From an uncultured Bacilli bacterium (GTDB lineage Bacteria > Bacillota_I > Bacilli_A > RF39 > UBA660), in NCBI GenBank assembly GCA_947627835.1, contig CANQXM010000013.1, forward strand, positions 1 to 18,877: a stretch of DNA of 18,877 bases. Reading direction: 5' to 3'. Positions 6,298-12,634 of this stretch are shown in pieces (the stretch's first letter is position 1; each line of letters opens with the position of its first letter). The translations under genes were made by a program, and so were the position numbers. Under the pieces are notes generated by a model, which saw only the letters and a program-made list of their open reading frames with translations, was not told where the DNA came from and did no database searches.

Positions 6298-6878
6298 GAA
6301 TTTTATTTATATTTTTTGTTTTACCTTTACTCTTAAGGGCAGATTTTATCGTTAAGTCCTATCAAGAGCTTAAAAATCAAAGAGTCATAAGACAAACTTA
6401 TGAGGAAAGTTGCGGAGCTTCAGCCTTAGCCACTCTCATTAATCTCATTGACGATAAACATTTTAGCGAATTAGACTTATTAAAAACAATGAGTCAAAAA
6501 GAGCTTTATACAGATATGGTAAGTTTTGCAGATTTAAATGAGGCTGTTAAACAATTAAACTATGAGAGCAAACCCTATCAAATCAATAAAAAACTCTTAG
6601 ATGAACTCACAAATATACCCCTGCTTGTAAAAATTGAGGAAGACCCACGCTATCCTCATTTTGTAGTGATTATCAATCATAAGGGGGATTTCTTACAGGT
6701 GCTTGACCCAAGTCATGGAGAATATATAAGCTCTAAGGCAGAGTTTTATAGCGTATGGGACAGATACAATAAAGGCGGATATGCTTTAATCATAGCACCA
6801 AAGAAAGAATTAAAAGAATTCAAGCTTAATCTGCCAAAGTCTTTAAACTTTGAATTAAAACCTTTTAGTTTGTATTAA
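6282..6878 (+). CDS. Periplasmic C39-family double-glycine peptidase
   Basis: C39 cysteine peptidases cut after Gly-Gly in leader peptides. The 198-aa product has an N-terminal hydrophobic signal (MEKILRILFIFFVLPLLLRA) and then the C39 fold. Gln38 lies six residues before Cys44 in QTYEESCGASAL (oxyanion glutamine and nucleophile), His126 is in YPHFVVI, and Asp142 is in VLDPSHGE. All catalytic residues are present. It is not fused to an ABC transporter, as C39 domains of bacteriocin exporters are. The signal sequence puts it in the periplasm, like FapD. The start overlaps the end of the barrel gene and lacks its own Shine-Dalgarno sequence, so it depends on coupled translation. The last 30 residues after the fold are basic and of unknown use. 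Confidence 0.85.
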   Translation: MEKILRILFIFFVLPLLLRADFIVKSYQELKNQRVIRQTYEESCGASALATLINLIDDKHFSELDLLKTMSQKELYTDMVSFADLNEAVKQLNYESKPYQINKKLLDELTNIPLLVKIEEDPRYPHFVVIINHKGDFLQVLDPSHGEYISSKAEFYSVWDRYNKGGYALIIAPKKELKEFKLNLPKSLNFELKPFSLY

Positions 6879-6883
6879 TTAAA

Positions 6884-6940
6884 TTGTCATTGTGTTTTAA
6901 TGACAAAAAGTCGCTATTAGGGCAAGGGGCAAAAGCCCCT
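6884..6940. other. Two hairpins after the peptidase gene
   Basis: The first hairpin has 8-bp arms TTGTCATT/AATGACAA (6884-6891, 6899-6906). The second is a GC-rich stem AGGGGC/GCCCCT with an AAAA loop (6925-6940), notable in such AT-rich DNA. Neither is followed by a T-run on the plus strand, so they may stabilise the mRNA end rather than terminate it. Confidence 0.35.
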
Positions 6941-6995
6941 GCGGTCTTGTTAGAAATATATTTTCATTTTAAGCTTAAAAAGTTTAAAATTTAGA

Positions 6996-7001
6996 TATAA
7001 T
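6996..7001 (+). promoter_or_regulatory. Consensus -10 box in the non-coding region
   Basis: A perfect TATAAT preceded by T-rich sequence. No coding frame follows it; what follows is the candidate small RNA ending at a terminator-like hairpin. Confidence 0.45.
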
Positions 7002-7007
7002 CTTACA

Positions 7008-7090
7008 AAACGCTTACTATGTTTTTTCATAGTTCGCACCTAATAACAAATTTCCGCTAAGAGCTTAAAAAACTCAAGGCGGATTTTTTA
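7008..7090 (+). ncRNA. Candidate plasmid small RNA of about 80 nt
   Basis: A perfect TATAAT lies about seven bases upstream. Inside are a perfect 6-bp hairpin ACTATG/CATAGT with a T6 loop (7016-7033) and then a larger dyad. That dyad runs from CCGC to GCGG, with an inner GAG/CTC pair, and is followed at once by ATTTTTTATT (7053-7090), as in an intrinsic terminator. No frame of useful length lies within it. It stands about 140 bases upstream of the iterons, where a copy-number or regulatory RNA would be unsurprising. I know of no matching RNA family. Confidence 0.4.
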
Positions 7091-7197
7091 TTATAGCATA
7101 TTTAGGGTTATTTGTCCCCTTAATACCCTTGAAACGCCTATACTATCGACTCTAGAAAGCCCATTATTTTTTTATTTTTTAAACAATTAGTAAGTTT

Positions 7198-7304
7198 TAA
7201 ACTTAAAGTTACTTTTCTATGCAAATTTTCTGCAGAAAAAAGTTACCTTTAGGGGGGGTTTTCTGCAGAAAAAAGTTACCTTTCTGCAGAAAAAAGTTAC
7301 CTTT
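7198..7304 (+). repeat. Iteron array, probable vegetative origin of replication
   Basis: Three perfect 23-bp direct repeats with the core CTGCAGAAAAAAGTTACC lie at 7228-7250, 7261-7283 and 7282-7304. A degenerate fourth, keeping AAAGTTACTTT, lies at about 7198-7217. Repeat starts are 33 and 21 bp apart, close to three and two helical turns. Repeats of this size with a Rep_3 initiator are the binding sites of Rep monomers. Seven G residues (7252-7258) separate the first two repeats. A 13-base repeat ATGGAAAAAAGGG (7329-7341, 7427-7439) and three TAAACAAG (7453-7488) follow, and then an AT-rich stretch to about 7625 that could be the unwinding element. I see no clear DnaA box. Confidence 0.75.
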
Positions 7305-7489
7305 AGCAAATTTTTTTGAAAAATTTTTATGGAAAAAAGGGACTTTAAAGCACTTTTTTTGAAAATGTCCAACCCTTATAAATTACTACTACACAGATGT
7401 TTCAAAGGTGCTATACCTCTCAAAATATGGAAAAAAGGGCAAAAAACCCACGTAAACAAGATATTAAACAAGGAATCTATTAAACAAGG

Positions 7490-7627
7490 CGAAAATCGAT
7501 TTTTTTAAGCTATTTTTAAGAATTAGTTTTAATGTTATTTTAAGCTTATAACATAATTTAAGATTTGAAAAATATTTGGTAAAAATAATAAAATCTAACA
7601 AATTTTTATGTTAAAATTATACATAGG
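7490..7627. other. AT-rich stretch between iterons and oriT
   Basis: The sequence is almost pure A and T with no frame or strong dyad. It may be the DNA-unwinding element of the origin. It ends in TTATACAT (7617-7624), which could serve as the -10 for the mobilisation operon. Confidence 0.35.
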
Positions 7628-7875
7628 GCGAGACTACTTTAAGTAATACATTCACTTTGTTCATTCTTACTTAAAGTCTCGCAAGGGGAAACCCCCTTAA
7701 CCCCCTTTGCATTCTTTCGAATGCAAAAATAAGAAATCTTGTCCCCTTAGCTTTCTTAAAAAATCCAGCAAGATTTCTATAAGGAAGGGGTGCTTGTCCG
7801 TTCGTTTGCTAACCGCAAACTTCACGCACCCCTTACCCCGATTTGCAAAACACAACGCTTAACAGCATGTTTTGC
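7628..7875 (+). other. oriT: Probable oriT: cluster of inverted repeats upstream of mobC
   Basis: Five dyads lie in a row before the mobilisation genes. Arms 7628-7646/7667-7682 share GCGAGAC and TTTAAGTAA. Arms 7706-7714/7719-7727 are TTTGCATTC/GAATGCAAA. Arms 7732-7741/7769-7778 are AGAAATCTTG/CAAGATTTCT. Arms 7785-7793/7826-7834 are AAGGGGTGC/GCACCCCTT, with GTTTGC/GCAAAC inside. Arms 7845-7852/7868-7875 are GCAAAACA/TGTTTTGC. The last loop contains CTTAAC (7858-7863), which recalls the ColE1 nick region CTGG/CTTA, fitting the relaxase type; this is only a resemblance. The region is also the most GC-rich non-coding part of the plasmid. Confidence 0.6.
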
Positions 7876-7901
7876 CAAACTGATAAAAGAGAAAGGGAGA
7901 T

Positions 7902-8210
7902 ATGAAATCGATAATTAAAAGCATAAGATTGAGTAAAGAGCAATGGGAAATCATAAGAAACGAAATGAAAGAAAGGGAGCTTAATTTTAGCGAATATGTT
8001 TTATTTTGTGCTTTAAAAGTTAAAAAGCAAAGAAAACAAAACGCACTTAATAGAGATTTTATTGCCGAACTTGCGAGAATAGGCAATAATTTTAATCAAA
8101 TAGCTAAACATTTAAACACAAATAAAACAGGATTAGACAGAGTCGGCTTAGAAATGTTAAAACACATAGAACAACACTTAAACGAGTTAAGATTAAAACA
8201 TGATTGTTAA
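7902..8210 (+). CDS. mobC: Mobilisation accessory protein MobC (MbeC-like)
   Basis: MobC proteins bind oriT and help the relaxase reach the nick site. The 102-aa product has an N-terminal ribbon-helix-helix pattern (IKSIRLSKEQWEIIRNEMKE, then NFSEYVLFCAL). It also has the family's hallmark LARIGNNFNQIAKHLN at residues 57-72. Translation starts after AAAGGGAG. Its last 11 bases overlap the start of mobA, as is usual for this pair. It lies directly beside the inverted repeats proposed as oriT and probably represses its own operon by binding there. Confidence 0.88.
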   Translation: MKSIIKSIRLSKEQWEIIRNEMKERELNFSEYVLFCALKVKKQRKQNALNRDFIAELARIGNNFNQIAKHLNTNKTGLDRVGLEMLKHIEQHLNELRLKHDC

Positions 8211-9579
8211 ATTTTTTAGTTCTAGGAATGGAGGGGGAACCGCAAGTATTGATTATTTGCTCAATAAAAAAAGAATACAGGATAAAACAGCCAAAATTTT
8301 ACAGGGCGATGAGAAACTTACAAGAGAGCTTATTAAAAGCATGAGTCAAAAACATAAAGTTTGTGTGGGTTGTCTCTCTTTTGAGGAGAAAAATATCGAT
8401 GAGGCTTTAAAAAAAGAATTGATGAATAGCTTTGAAAATATGCTTTTAACGCCAGAAATGCAAGGGCGTTACAATATTTTATGGGTAGAACATACAGACA
8501 AAAATAGGTTAGAATTAAATTTTGTGATACCCAAAATTGATTTAAAAAGCAAAAAAGCATTTAATCCATACTTTCATATGGCTGATTATAAAAGAAAAGA
8601 TTTTTGGACTGATTTTATTAATTTGAGCTATGGTTTTACAAATCCAAAAGACCCAGCTAAAGAAAATACGCTTCAGGGCAGTAAAAAAGAATATGAACTT
8701 ATTAAAGACTATGAGGCCTTAGACATATTTCTACACAATCAAGTTGCACAAGGCAATATCACTTCAAGGAATAATCTTATCTCTCTTTTGAAAACTTATA
8801 ATGTTGAAGTAACGAGAGAGGGCAAAGATTATATAAGTGTAAAATTGCCAGAAAACAAAAAAGCAAAAAGGTTTAAAGGAGGAATTTACGATGAAGAATT
8901 TACAAGTCCTAGAGAACTTGAGGGAATACTCGAAAGAATTAAACAAAGAGAAAGAGCATTTAATGAAAGAGACAATAGAGCAGAGCTTGAACGAGTTAAG
9001 CAAGAACTTGATAAACTCATTCAATCAAAAACTAGATATTACTACGAAAGAAATTCAAAAAGAGCTTTACAAGACAAACAAAACACCCCTAGCGTTCAAG
9101 TGGAGCAATCTATTAATGAGTTTTCTAATGGGATTTATTATAACAATGATTTTAAGCACGATAATATGGTATCAGTGGATAAAACCTTATCAAATCAGCA
9201 GGGATTTGACGATAAAGAGCGAGGACAATATTTATCTGTGGATACCAAAGGAATTGATGAGACAAGAACAAAATCATTATTATTTCAAACTGAATTAGAA
9301 AGGATAGAATATGACAATATTAGAACAAGAATTAATAGCAGAAATAGAGAACTTACAGAAAGAATTAGAAAATGCATTGACACTAATAGAGAACACTCAA
9401 CAGAAAAACAAAGAATTATTGCAAGAACTTCATACATTAACAACAGCTTATCAAAGCTTAGAGACTTCATACAGGAACAATTTAGAGATTATAGAGAAAG
9501 AGTTAAAAGAAAAATTAAACAGCTATTAGAAAAAGAAAACAAAAAAACAAGAAATAGAGGAGAGAGATTTTATAGGTAA
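8200..9579 (+). CDS. mobA: Relaxase MobA, ColE1/MbeA type (MOBP, HEN group)
   Basis: The relaxase nicks oriT, stays bound to the 5' end and leads the strand into a recipient through a helper's conjugation pore. The N-terminus IVKFFSSRNGGGTASIDYLL is very close to ColE1 MbeA and carries the catalytic tyrosine at residue 19. The metal-binding site is the HEN form, WVEHTDKNRLELNFVIP, with His98, Glu105 and Asn107, in place of the three histidines of other MOBP relaxases. The C-terminal half is charged and probably helical. At 459 aa it is somewhat shorter than MbeA. Two further mob genes, mobB and mobD, are nested within its 3' half in the +1 frame. No coupling protein or type IV secretion gene is in the unit, so it is mobilisable rather than self-transmissible. 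Confidence 0.93.
   Translation: MIVKFFSSRNGGGTASIDYLLNKKRIQDKTAKILQGDEKLTRELIKSMSQKHKVCVGCLSFEEKNIDEALKKELMNSFENMLLTPEMQGRYNILWVEHTDKNRLELNFVIPKIDLKSKKAFNPYFHMADYKRKDFWTDFINLSYGFTNPKDPAKENTLQGSKKEYELIKDYEALDIFLHNQVAQGNITSRNNLISLLKTYNVEVTREGKDYISVKLPENKKAKRFKGGIYDEEFTSPRELEGILERIKQRERAFNERDNRAELERVKQELDKLIQSKTRYYYERNSKRALQDKQNTPSVQVEQSINEFSNGIYYNNDFKHDNMVSVDKTLSNQQGFDDKERGQYLSVDTKGIDETRTKSLLFQTELERIEYDNIRTRINSRNRELTERIRKCIDTNREHSTEKQRIIARTSYINNSLSKLRDFIQEQFRDYRERVKRKIKQLLEKENKKTRNRGERFYR
8891..9298 (+). CDS. mobB: Nested mobilisation protein MobB (MbeB-like), inside mobA in another frame
   Basis: This gene lies wholly within mobA in the +1 frame, yet it looks real. An ideal AAAGGAGG (8875-8882) sits eight bases before its ATG. 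The 135-aa product has a helical N-terminal half (NLREYSKELNKEKEHLMKET) and one transmembrane helix at about residues 72-96 ending in WYQW. A short C-terminal domain with IYLWIPKEL follows. This is the layout of MbeB of ColE1, which is likewise nested in mbeA. MbeB-type proteins stabilise the relaxosome and tether it to the membrane. Its stop overlaps the ribosome site of mobD. Confidence 0.8.
   Translation: MKNLQVLENLREYSKELNKEKEHLMKETIEQSLNELSKNLINSFNQKLDITTKEIQKELYKTNKTPLAFKWSNLLMSFLMGFIITMILSTIIWYQWIKPYQISRDLTIKSEDNIYLWIPKELMRQEQNHYYFKLN
9311..9529 (+). CDS. mobD: Nested mobilisation protein MobD (MbeD-like), inside mobA in another frame
   Basis: The 72-aa product is one continuous coiled coil with regular hydrophobic spacing (ILEQELIAEIENLQKELENAL and onward). 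This is the character of MbeD/MobD proteins, and the opening MTxLEQELxxxIENLQ pattern fits that family. It lies in the +1 frame within mobA, 12 bases after mobB ends, with GAAAGGA (9298-9304) as its ribosome site. The ColE1 order mbeC-mbeA with mbeB and mbeD nested inside is reproduced exactly. MbeD is linked to mobilisation and to entry exclusion in ColE1; its role here is inferred from the family. Confidence 0.75.
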   Translation: MTILEQELIAEIENLQKELENALTLIENTQQKNKELLQELHTLTTAYQSLETSYRNNLEIIEKELKEKLNSY

Positions 9580-9603
9580 CTTTAATTTAAATATTAAAGT
9601 TAC
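9576..9603. promoter_or_regulatory. Palindromic operator upstream of rep, sharing the iteron core
   Basis: Perfect 11-bp arms GTAACTTTAAT/ATTAAAGTTAC flank a 6-base loop, overlapping the mobA stop and lying 17 bases before the rep -10. Each arm contains AAAGTTAC, the same bases as the iteron core, in opposed orientation. In Rep_3 plasmids Rep dimers bind such inverted half-iterons and repress rep, while monomers bind the direct repeats at the origin. Confidence 0.7.
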
Positions 9604-9619
9604 ATTAATTATTCTTTGT

Positions 9620-9625
9620 TATAAT
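9620..9625 (+). promoter_or_regulatory. rep promoter -10 box
   Basis: A perfect TATAAT 36 bases before the rep start. The region where a -35 would lie (about 9597-9602) is inside the palindromic operator, so bound Rep would block the polymerase. Confidence 0.6.
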
Positions 9626-9661
9626 GATTTTTGTCCCTAAATTAAAGCAAGGAAGTCCCCA

Positions 9662-10765
9662 ATGCAAACTCCAGAAAAAAAAGTAATCAAACAAAGAACC
9701 AAGAAAGCTATAGTAACACAGGATAATCGCTTTATATATGCTAAATATAATATGAATGCTAACGAAATGAAGTTTTTCATGTGGATAATTGCACAGATTA
9801 ATAGCCAAAAAGAAGGTTTGTTTAAAATGTGTGAAATACCATTAAGAGAGATTTTTCAAATATGGGAGTGGAGAGAGGATAGCAGATTAGATTATTTTTA
9901 TTGTTCTCAAATTATCGATAATATGGCTAAGAAAGTCTATATAGAGGATTTTAAATTACTTGATGAGAAGACACACAAAGAAGTAAAAGTTCATCAAGCA
10001 ATGCCACTTTTTAAATTTATACGCTATAAACAAGGAGAAAACTACATAACTTATCAACTCAATGATGTTCTTATGCAATATTTGCTTGACCTAAAAAAAG
10101 ACTTTACCCAGCTTAAATTCGATGATATTCAAAGAATGAAATCCGCATACAGCATAAGAATTTATAATATGCTTGTATGTGAGCTTAAACAAAACAGACA
10201 AAGTCTAAGAATCAATCTTTCAGTCTTACAAAATATACTAGAAGTGCCAAGAACCTTACAGGAATATAAGCATTTTAATCAAAAGGTTTTAAAACAAACC
10301 GCAAAAGATATTAATGGCAAATCTAATATCATCTTACTTGAAATTAAAACCCATAAGACAGGCAGAAAGGTTACAGAATTAGAATTCATCTTTGATTATA
10401 AAAATAATGACAAACGCATAACAAGAGAAAAAGAAAAAGAACTAAGATATTATAATCAATTAATAAAAATCATCAGTTCTCACTATGTGGGCAAATCAAT
10501 CTACCATGAAACTTTCGGTGAGGCTATAGTCAGTCATTATTATTTTGATGAGAATGAGGAAAAAAACAAACTATCCATTCTAGCAAAACTTAGAAATAAT
10601 GAGGATAGATTTGTAAGAGTTATTGTTAGAAATTTTAAAGATATTAACACCTTAGAAAAACTTAGAGATAAAGCAGAGGAACTCTTTTATTTGAATAAAG
10701 CCAGAGTGATGAATTCAAGAGAAGCAAGAAAATTTGCAAATTTATTCAGTAATCCTCCTATTTAA
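9662..10765 (+). CDS. rep: Replication initiator Rep (Rep_3 / winged-helix initiator family)
   Basis: Rep binds the iterons and opens the plasmid origin. The 367-aa protein has two winged-helix domains. WH1 covers about residues 20-145 (NRFIYAKYNMNANEMKFFMWIIAQ), and WH2 about 155-290 (MKSAYSIRIYNML, FNQKVLKQTAKDINGKSNI, KTGRKVTELEFIFDY). These are the hallmark motifs of Pfam Rep_3. A C-terminal tail of about 75 residues follows. Translation starts at an ATG after CAAGGAAGTCCCC. This copy spans the boundary between units 1 and 2 and is intact, which shows that the unit is circular. The gene lies about 2.36 kb from its iterons, with the whole mobilisation operon between them. Confidence 0.92.
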   Translation: MQTPEKKVIKQRTKKAIVTQDNRFIYAKYNMNANEMKFFMWIIAQINSQKEGLFKMCEIPLREIFQIWEWREDSRLDYFYCSQIIDNMAKKVYIEDFKLLDEKTHKEVKVHQAMPLFKFIRYKQGENYITYQLNDVLMQYLLDLKKDFTQLKFDDIQRMKSAYSIRIYNMLVCELKQNRQSLRINLSVLQNILEVPRTLQEYKHFNQKVLKQTAKDINGKSNIILLEIKTHKTGRKVTELEFIFDYKNNDKRITREKEKELRYYNQLIKIISSHYVGKSIYHETFGEAIVSHYYFDENEEKNKLSILAKLRNNEDRFVRVIVRNFKDINTLEKLRDKAEELFYLNKARVMNSREARKFANLFSNPPI

Positions 10766-10798
10766 TATAATTTTCATATCTTGCTCTAAAAGTATATT

Positions 10799-10882
10799 CT
10801 AAGGTTTTACTATTTTAGCAAGCAAAATAACACCAAGAGCAAAGGCTATAATTCCAAACATAGCAACAAAAGCACCTATCAT
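10799..10882 (-). CDS. 27-aa membrane microprotein, copy 2
   Basis: Identical to the frame at 3016-3099, with the same ATGA overlap with its 76-aa neighbour. Here it converges on an intact rep, whose stop lies 33 bases away. Confidence 0.5.
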   Translation of the reverse strand: MIGAFVAMFGIIAFALGVILLAKIVKP

Positions 10883-11109
10883 TTTTCTTTCTCCAATTCG
10901 TTAAGTTTTTTATTGAAATCTATACCAAGATAAACTAATGCTAACAATAACACAATAATCCCTAAAGAAACCATAAGCGATAAAACAAAATCTAAAGTTT
11001 TATAGTGTGTTACTGCGAAACCAACAACACCAAATAAAGCAGTCAATAGAACAATAATCAACAATTTTAACAAATCTAATTTAGCTTTTATCCTATCAGC
11101 TCTACTCAT
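10879..11109 (-). CDS. Small two-helix inner-membrane protein, copy 2
   Basis: Identical to the 76-aa protein at 3096-3326: two hydrophobic helices, a basic start, a charged tail and no clear ribosome site. Function is unknown. Confidence 0.7.
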   Translation of the reverse strand: MSRADRIKAKLDLLKLLIIVLLTALFGVVGFAVTHYKTLDFVLSLMVSLGIIVLLLALVYLGIDFNKKLNELEKEK

Positions 11110-11172
11110 ATAAATATTTTAATATTTTTTTACTGATTTTTATATAAAATTCAAAGATAAAGATTAAAACAT

Positions 11173-12465
11173 TTAAGCCCTAGTTTGATTGATAAGATTA
11201 TTAAGTCTATCCATGACAGAAGTTACATAAGAATTAATGCTTTCACTACTTGCTTTCCAACCATTAGCCTTTGCTTGATTAAATTGTCTGTCAAACCAAG
11301 CACCACCATAGCCTATACTAGAATCTTGCCATTTAACCCCATTTTCATAAGCATAGATATCACCATCTAACCAACCTCCCAAAGCATCCGCTTTTAATAA
11401 ACTTGTAAAATCAACCTTACCTGTCATAATATCATCGATATCAATATGAAAACCATTAAAACTTTCTTTAGCCATAGCTGTATTATAAGCCTCTACTCTT
11501 GGATTTAGTGTAGTCTTTGAACTTTCAACAGGTTGTCCCCCATTTGCTCTTAAAAAACTCATAAACAAAGCTTCTTTAGGATATTCCCCTTTTTCATTCT
11601 TTGAATATACAGACATATCAGGGTTAAACTCCCAATCATTACCACCATTAGTATAAGTTTCTTTTAAATCTTGTAAAGATAAACCAAAATTATTTCCTTC
11701 TATGCCACTTATAGAAAGTCCAGATTGTATATACAGACTTGAAGCTTCTTTCATTTGTTCAGAAGTTCTATAAATATTTGCAACAGAAGCCTCAGATAAA
11801 TCTTTTAGATGAGTAATATTCATTCTATTATTTGGGTCATTAAAATCTATTGTTTTAATCCCACTCACACTATAGCCCTTAGGTAAGCTTTCCAAATCCG
11901 CTTCACTAAAACTTGTTTTATTACTAGGAAAACTTTTATCTAAGGCATTAGAAAAAAGATTGTAATATTGTTTTATAGTGTCTGCCATATCTATATTAGT
12001 GTAGTATTTATCTACTCCTAGATATTCTTTGATACCTGAAGTAATAGCAGAATTTTCTGCAGCCCTCTCTATCTCCTCTAAAGTTGATTTATGTATCTTA
12101 AAATCCTCTGGCAATCCTGCCGCTTTATTAAAATCACTTGTCATATAACCTTGACTATCCACTCCATAACCATAAGCCATAGAAACAGCTTGATTTGTTT
12201 CACTTTGTTTATTGATTTCACCTTGTTTATATTTTAAAGCATAAATAGAATTTTGTAAAGGATTATCTAAAGGATTTGAATTGAGTATTTCATTCTTTGC
12301 TAGAGTGAAAGTATTTTGAGTTTGAATTCCACTTAATTTTGTAACATTATCTTTTATCATAGCATGAACAAATTTAACTTGATTATTCTCTTTATTTTCT
12401 TTACTCTTAGAAAGTATAGAACTATAAGCGGATGATGAACTATCATTGATACCGAAAATACTCAT
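11173..12465 (-). CDS. Putative flagellar-dependent secreted protein (Cj0814-like), copy 2
   Basis: Identical 430-aa product to that at 3390-4682: Ser/Asn-rich N-terminus without a Sec signal, the GYMTSDFNKAAGLPEDF block, and the sigma-54 type promoter upstream at 12507-12523. The family call is from memory and moderate. Confidence 0.65.
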   Translation of the reverse strand: MSIFGINDSSSSAYSSILSKSKENKENNQVKFVHAMIKDNVTKLSGIQTQNTFTLAKNEILNSNPLDNPLQNSIYALKYKQGEINKQSETNQAVSMAYGYGVDSQGYMTSDFNKAAGLPEDFKIHKSTLEEIERAAENSAITSGIKEYLGVDKYYTNIDMADTIKQYYNLFSNALDKSFPSNKTSFSEADLESLPKGYSVSGIKTIDFNDPNNRMNITHLKDLSEASVANIYRTSEQMKEASSLYIQSGLSISGIEGNNFGLSLQDLKETYTNGGNDWEFNPDMSVYSKNEKGEYPKEALFMSFLRANGGQPVESSKTTLNPRVEAYNTAMAKESFNGFHIDIDDIMTGKVDFTSLLKADALGGWLDGDIYAYENGVKWQDSSIGYGGAWFDRQFNQAKANGWKASSESINSYVTSVMDRLNNLINQTRA

Positions 12466-12478
12466 ATTTGTCTCCTTA

Positions 12479-12505
12479 TTTTAGATTATTGCCTTCAATC
12501 TAAAA
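12479..12505 (-). promoter_or_regulatory. Inverted repeat at transcript start of the secreted-protein gene, copy 2
   Basis: The same 9-bp arms as 4696-4722. Confidence 0.35.
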
Positions 12506-12506
12506 C

Positions 12507-12523
12507 AAGCAAATTTTATTCCA
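12507..12523 (-). promoter_or_regulatory. Sigma-54 type promoter of the secreted-protein gene, copy 2
   Basis: The same -24 GG and -12 GC arrangement as 4724-4740. Confidence 0.65.
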
Positions 12524-12592
12524 TATTTGGATAAAATTAGGTTTATTTTTTATATTTATATGATTTTATATTGAATAAGCTTAATGTATAGG

Positions 12593-12620
12593 GCTTATTT
12601 TAGAATTTTCTAAAATAAGC
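12593..12620 (-). terminator. Terminator-like hairpin after the double-glycine protein gene, copy 2
   Basis: The same 13-bp perfect arms as 4810-4837. Confidence 0.5.
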
Positions 12621-12634
12621 GAGGTTTTAAAGGC

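Larger units (their letters stand above)
2304..10086 (+). mobile_element. Mobilisable plasmid genome, copy 1 of a head-to-tail array
   Basis: This is one full 7,783-bp unit, defined by exact recurrence 7,783 bp downstream. It holds the 3' part of rep, two small membrane proteins, a secreted protein, the double-glycine export cassette, the origin and oriT region, the mobilisation operon and the 5' part of rep. Closing the unit on itself restores an intact rep, as seen at 9662-10765, so the unit is a circle cut inside rep. Confidence 0.9.

Noticed and set aside
7228..7304. A CRISPR array or transposon end repeats
   Set aside because: The three repeats have unequal and very short spacing (two of them overlap), no cas genes are present, and a Rep_3 initiator is encoded on the same unit, so iterons explain them.
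7859..8086. Minus-strand frames opposite mobC, mobA and rep (7859-8086, 8333-8560, 8764-9024, 9285-9470, 9605-9808)
   Set aside because: These are Phe/Leu/Ser-rich antisense shadows of A-rich genes, unlike the same-strand nested mobB and mobD, which have ribosome sites and family structure.
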